From: Epithemia pelagica
Lineage: Eukaryota; Bacillariophyta; Bacillariophyceae; Surirellales; Surirellaceae
DNA: 64,000 nucleotides
NCBI GenBank assembly: GCA_946965045.2
Contig: OX337237.1
Coordinates: 1,426,001 to 1,490,000, forward strand
Direction of reading: 5' to 3'
The notes under the pieces are model-generated. The model did not search any database and was not told where the DNA came from. It was given only the letters and a program-made list of their open reading frames with translations. Position numbers and translations under genes: made by a program. Positions within the stretch are counted from its first letter, which is position 1. Each line of letters starts with the position of its first letter. Positions 61,560 through 64,000 of this stretch are shown one piece after another.

Positions 61560-63119
61560 TTACTTTTCTTCATCGAAGGATTGTGGTATTCTTTGCGTTT
61601 GACATCGCCGCAATACATCTTGGATACTCGATCGATAGCTTGCAATGGAATGATTGGCAATCATGCCCTCATCCATCAGTGTCATGAAAGCAAGGGGAGG
61701 TAGGTTTCCATTCGGAGCCACGACAAATCCCACGTCGTCGTTGTTGTGGACATTGTTGTTGTCATCAGCAGGTTGCTCTTTCAAACTGTGATTGTAAAGA
61801 AAAATCACACGACCTGGTACAAAGAGACGATTGGGACTCTGTTGTTCAAGCATGCCTTGGTCCACCATGAATCGTTTCTGATGTTCCACGGATTCCTCGT
61901 GTTTCATTGGCACGCCTCCTCGAGCAAGTTGGTTCAGTAGAACAATGCTGGATTCAATGGAAGCCTCGCCCATTCCTGTTTGAATCATTGTTTGATAAAT
62001 GTCTTGCAAGGTTCCCAACGTTGTGGCGAGATTCGACAAGCTCGCTCGAGGAACAATGTCGGAATTGTTGATAATGGTTGTCACGTAGCTCGCCATGGAA
62101 TGGGCCGTGGCCAGGTCCAAAATGGGCGGACACGCAAAGGCATGGACGTGCCATTGGGTTTCTTTTTCGTTCCCCGCCCTACCACACGGCAACCGTTTGG
62201 TATGGAGCATCCAGCCCAACACTGCAGCCACGGCACCTCCCAACGAATGTCCGACCAGTTGGATTTGATAGCCCCGCGGCACGAGCGTGTCATGGACCAA
62301 GTCGCCCAATGTGTCGGCCAACTGTCGTGCCGCCAACCAAATGCCACTGTGACATGTGACCATGGTACCATCTTCCCATTGGTGCACCCTAGCCGGTCCA
62401 CACTGAACATTCGTGACCAGATCCTCCACACGAGACAATGTTGTACCCCGAATGGCAAGAATGGCGACCTTGTTGGCTTTGGAAAGGGCCACGTAATGCC
62501 CCAACGAACCCTTGCTCGTATCATGCTGGACCAAGGTAAACCCCACGTGACGCAACTTTTCCTGCAACACCTCATGGCTCTCGTAGTAGGCCCACTCGGC
62601 AAACTCCAAGAGGCGATCCAAACCTTGAATGTCGGCAAGCCTTCCCGGACGGCCCAAACAGTGGTAGAATAAAAGACGACTGTCCGTGTCCGAGTCCTCA
62701 GTAGTGTCGTCACTCTTTTGGGCCAACAGATGGGTGATCATGGCATAGGGAACGATGCCATTATACGGCGCTTGTGAGTTGTGATTGTTATTGTCTCGAT
62801 AGGATTCTTCACTACCTTTTGTATGGACGACACGACGGCGCAATGTCTGATTCAGGTTTGCGGCCCGGACACCAAGAACTGGGAGCTTGGACGCGCGCAC
62901 AGATTGCTGCTGCCTTGACAAGCCACGCTTGCGTCCCGGTGAAATACAAGGATACTGAGTCCAACAACGACAGTATTGGAAGCATTGTCGAGAGGAACCG
63001 TGTTGTGGTGACCTCGTTCCACACACGGGGGATCGAGGAGGAAAAGAGTGAAGGTCGCGAACGAAAACAAAAGACTTGAATGAAGTGCGACAAAGTCCTC
63101 TCCAGGACGACAACAGCAT
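61560..63119 (-). CDS. Class 3 (alpha/beta hydrolase) lipase
   Basis: 519 residues. The lipase_3 core is clear: VAILAIRGTTLSRVEDLVTN (oxyanion side), QIQLVGHSLGGAVAAVLGW with the nucleophile Ser in GHSLG, TTIINNSDIVPRASL with the catalytic Asp, and, near the end, MIANHSIASYRSSI with the catalytic His, in the order and spacing of diacylglycerol-lipase-like enzymes. The first 80 residues are Cys/Arg/Ser-rich and unlike the family; they may be a poor organelle leader or the wrong start, since a frameshifted segment upstream (62812-63010) also looks partly coding. It would hydrolyse mono-, di- or triacylglycerols. Confidence 0.88.
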   Translation of the reverse strand: MLLSSWRGLCRTSFKSFVFVRDLHSFPPRSPVCGTRSPQHGSSRQCFQYCRCWTQYPCISPGRKRGLSRQQQSVRASKLPVLGVRAANLNQTLRRRVVHTKGSEESYRDNNNHNSQAPYNGIVPYAMITHLLAQKSDDTTEDSDTDSRLLFYHCLGRPGRLADIQGLDRLLEFAEWAYYESHEVLQEKLRHVGFTLVQHDTSKGSLGHYVALSKANKVAILAIRGTTLSRVEDLVTNVQCGPARVHQWEDGTMVTCHSGIWLAARQLADTLGDLVHDTLVPRGYQIQLVGHSLGGAVAAVLGWMLHTKRLPCGRAGNEKETQWHVHAFACPPILDLATAHSMASYVTTIINNSDIVPRASLSNLATTLGTLQDIYQTMIQTGMGEASIESSIVLLNQLARGGVPMKHEESVEHQKRFMVDQGMLEQQSPNRLFVPGRVIFLYNHSLKEQPADDNNNVHNNDDVGFVVAPNGNLPPLAFMTLMDEGMIANHSIASYRSSIQDVLRRCQTQRIPQSFDEEK

Positions 63120-63811
63120 ACGAATACGGAGAAATCAGAAGGTTGTCGATCAAGAAGAAGAAAACAAGAAGCACGAGCAACTGTTCTTCTTCTTTCTCGT
63201 GGACCAAAAGCAACAAACGAACTCGTATTACTGGTAAGGTATGGTGCTGATGGCAAGGATGAATCGTTATCACAACGACGAAAGCTGCCCCGTCGTTATC
63301 ATGGTATCTTTTTTTAGGGGGGGGGAATTCTTTTCCGATGCGATCTTCAGCGAGACAGCGAAAAAAACGCGACAGAGCATCTCACGCGGGTGGGCGGGCT
63401 TTTTAGTCCTGGTCCCACTAATGCGTATGTCAGAAGCTCGCCGGCGCACGACGATCGTGATGTCGACCCTATGTATCCATGGAAAATGTCCGTTGAGTCG
63501 TGATTGAATCTTTTGGATTGTCTGTCGTTATAAATATCGAGACGTGTGGCAAAAAATGAGACCACGGCAATGAGAAAATCATGGAGTTGAAAACAGGAGA
63601 GACCTCGTCATCTCTATCTAAAAGAGAACATGGAACACTCTTTGTTACCGTTGTGTCCATCCTATTGAGTGGCAGATTCACGTTCGATCTACCCAGCTAG
63701 AACCAAAAAGGCAACCTCACGTCAAGACAAACACAACTGACTGAAGCAAGAAGGACACAACTGACTGAAGCAAGAAGGAAACCGAACGTTTCAAAACTCT
63801 CGTGTTGGACA
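63120..63811. other. Intergenic; divergent upstream region
   Basis: Contains the block shared with 44023-44094 and, near 63732-63778, two direct copies of ACAACTGACTGAAGCAAGAA spaced 23 bases. No gene seen. Confidence 0.4.
63383..63449 (+). promoter_or_regulatory. Upstream block shared with 44023-44094
   Basis: CACGCGGGT, TTTTTAGTCCTGG and GCTCGCCGGCGCAC in the same order as at 44023-44094. Here it lies 363 bases before the ATG at 63812; GTTATAA follows near 63529. Confidence 0.45.
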
Positions 63812-64000
63812 ATGACAATGCCGCTATTCGCATCCTCTTCCGTGTCATGCATCCTAGCGACTGCTCTTTTCGTGATGCAACTCGTCTTGGTCGTCCGTGC
63901 GGACAATACCAACCACCTTTCTGGTCCCAGTACCAATAAAGCAAACTCGGTAGGATTGGAGTTTGGTGTCGCCCAATCCTTGGATTTGTCACTGCTTTCA
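63812..64000 (+). CDS. N-terminus of a secreted or membrane protein (incomplete)
   Basis: An ATG at 63812 opens a frame that is still open at base 64000 (63 residues). It begins with a typical signal peptide: hydrophobic ILATALFVMQLVLVVRA, then a likely cleavage before DNTN. What follows is Ser/Asn-rich. The rest lies beyond the window, so the function cannot be told. The frame is too short for the length to be listed elsewhere. Confidence 0.55.
   Translation, partial: MTMPLFASSSVSCILATALFVMQLVLVVRADNTNHLSGPSTNKANSVGLEFGVAQSLDLSLLS

Noticed and set aside
1-64000. CRISPR arrays, bacterial operons, rRNA or tRNA genes
   Set aside because: I looked for regularly spaced short repeats, ribosome-binding sites and typical tRNA T-arm sequences and found none that held up. 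A tRNAscan-type search would settle the tRNA question.

Overview
This window looks like nuclear DNA of a diatom, most likely a pennate one. The genes are intron-poor, with short GT-AG introns (about 85-160 bases where they can be placed). The gene set fits a stramenopile alga: a receptor-type nucleotide cyclase of the diatom kind, a prolyl 4-hydroxylase fused to a ShKT domain, Ty1/copia elements with diatom-like variant motifs, and a PIF/Harbinger transposon. Polymeric Asn/Gln/Ser/Asp tracts are common. No bacterial or organellar gene organisation is seen. Species assignment is inference only.

Layout. 1-1,095: N-terminal exons of a receptor cyclase running off the left edge. 1,634-8,595: transposon-rich block with two copies of a small inverted-repeat element around a full-length copia element (2,719-8,003, TSD GAACT). 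8,596-10,900: gene-poor, with an inverted-repeat pair and degenerate minisatellite-like sequence. 11,037-12,835: a divergent pair, one unknown protein and one stand-alone retropepsin-like protein. 13,710-18,455: prolyl hydroxylase and the Fe-S assembly factor Nar1. 18,665-21,816: a complete PIF/Harbinger transposon (TSD TTA). 21,968-41,900: mostly ordinary genes, namely a glycine-zipper protein, a large PPPPGF-repeat protein, an F-box protein, a GNAT acetyltransferase, a RING finger protein, an RsuA-type pseudouridine synthase, an unknown gene with an apparent internal inversion, a bromodomain protein and a rhomboid protease. 43,277-43,885: a MITE. 44,366-47,089: a Crinkler-like P-loop NTPase/nuclease with a possible spliced-on signal-peptide exon. 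49,026-56,585: a kinase-like pseudogene split by a second, very young copia element (50,078-56,262, identical LTRs, TSD GTACT). 56,663-63,119: two Golgi-type glycosyltransferases (GT34-like and GT49-like), gene fragments and a class 3 lipase. 63,812-64,000: the start of a secreted protein running off the right edge.

How it fits together. Most host genes are unrelated housekeeping or secretory-pathway genes. The notable content is the interplay of mobile DNA with host genes: gene disruption by copia, an effector-like NTPase apparently joined to a host-type signal exon, and small duplications and inversions that break reading frames. All calls come from reading the sequence; no database search was run.
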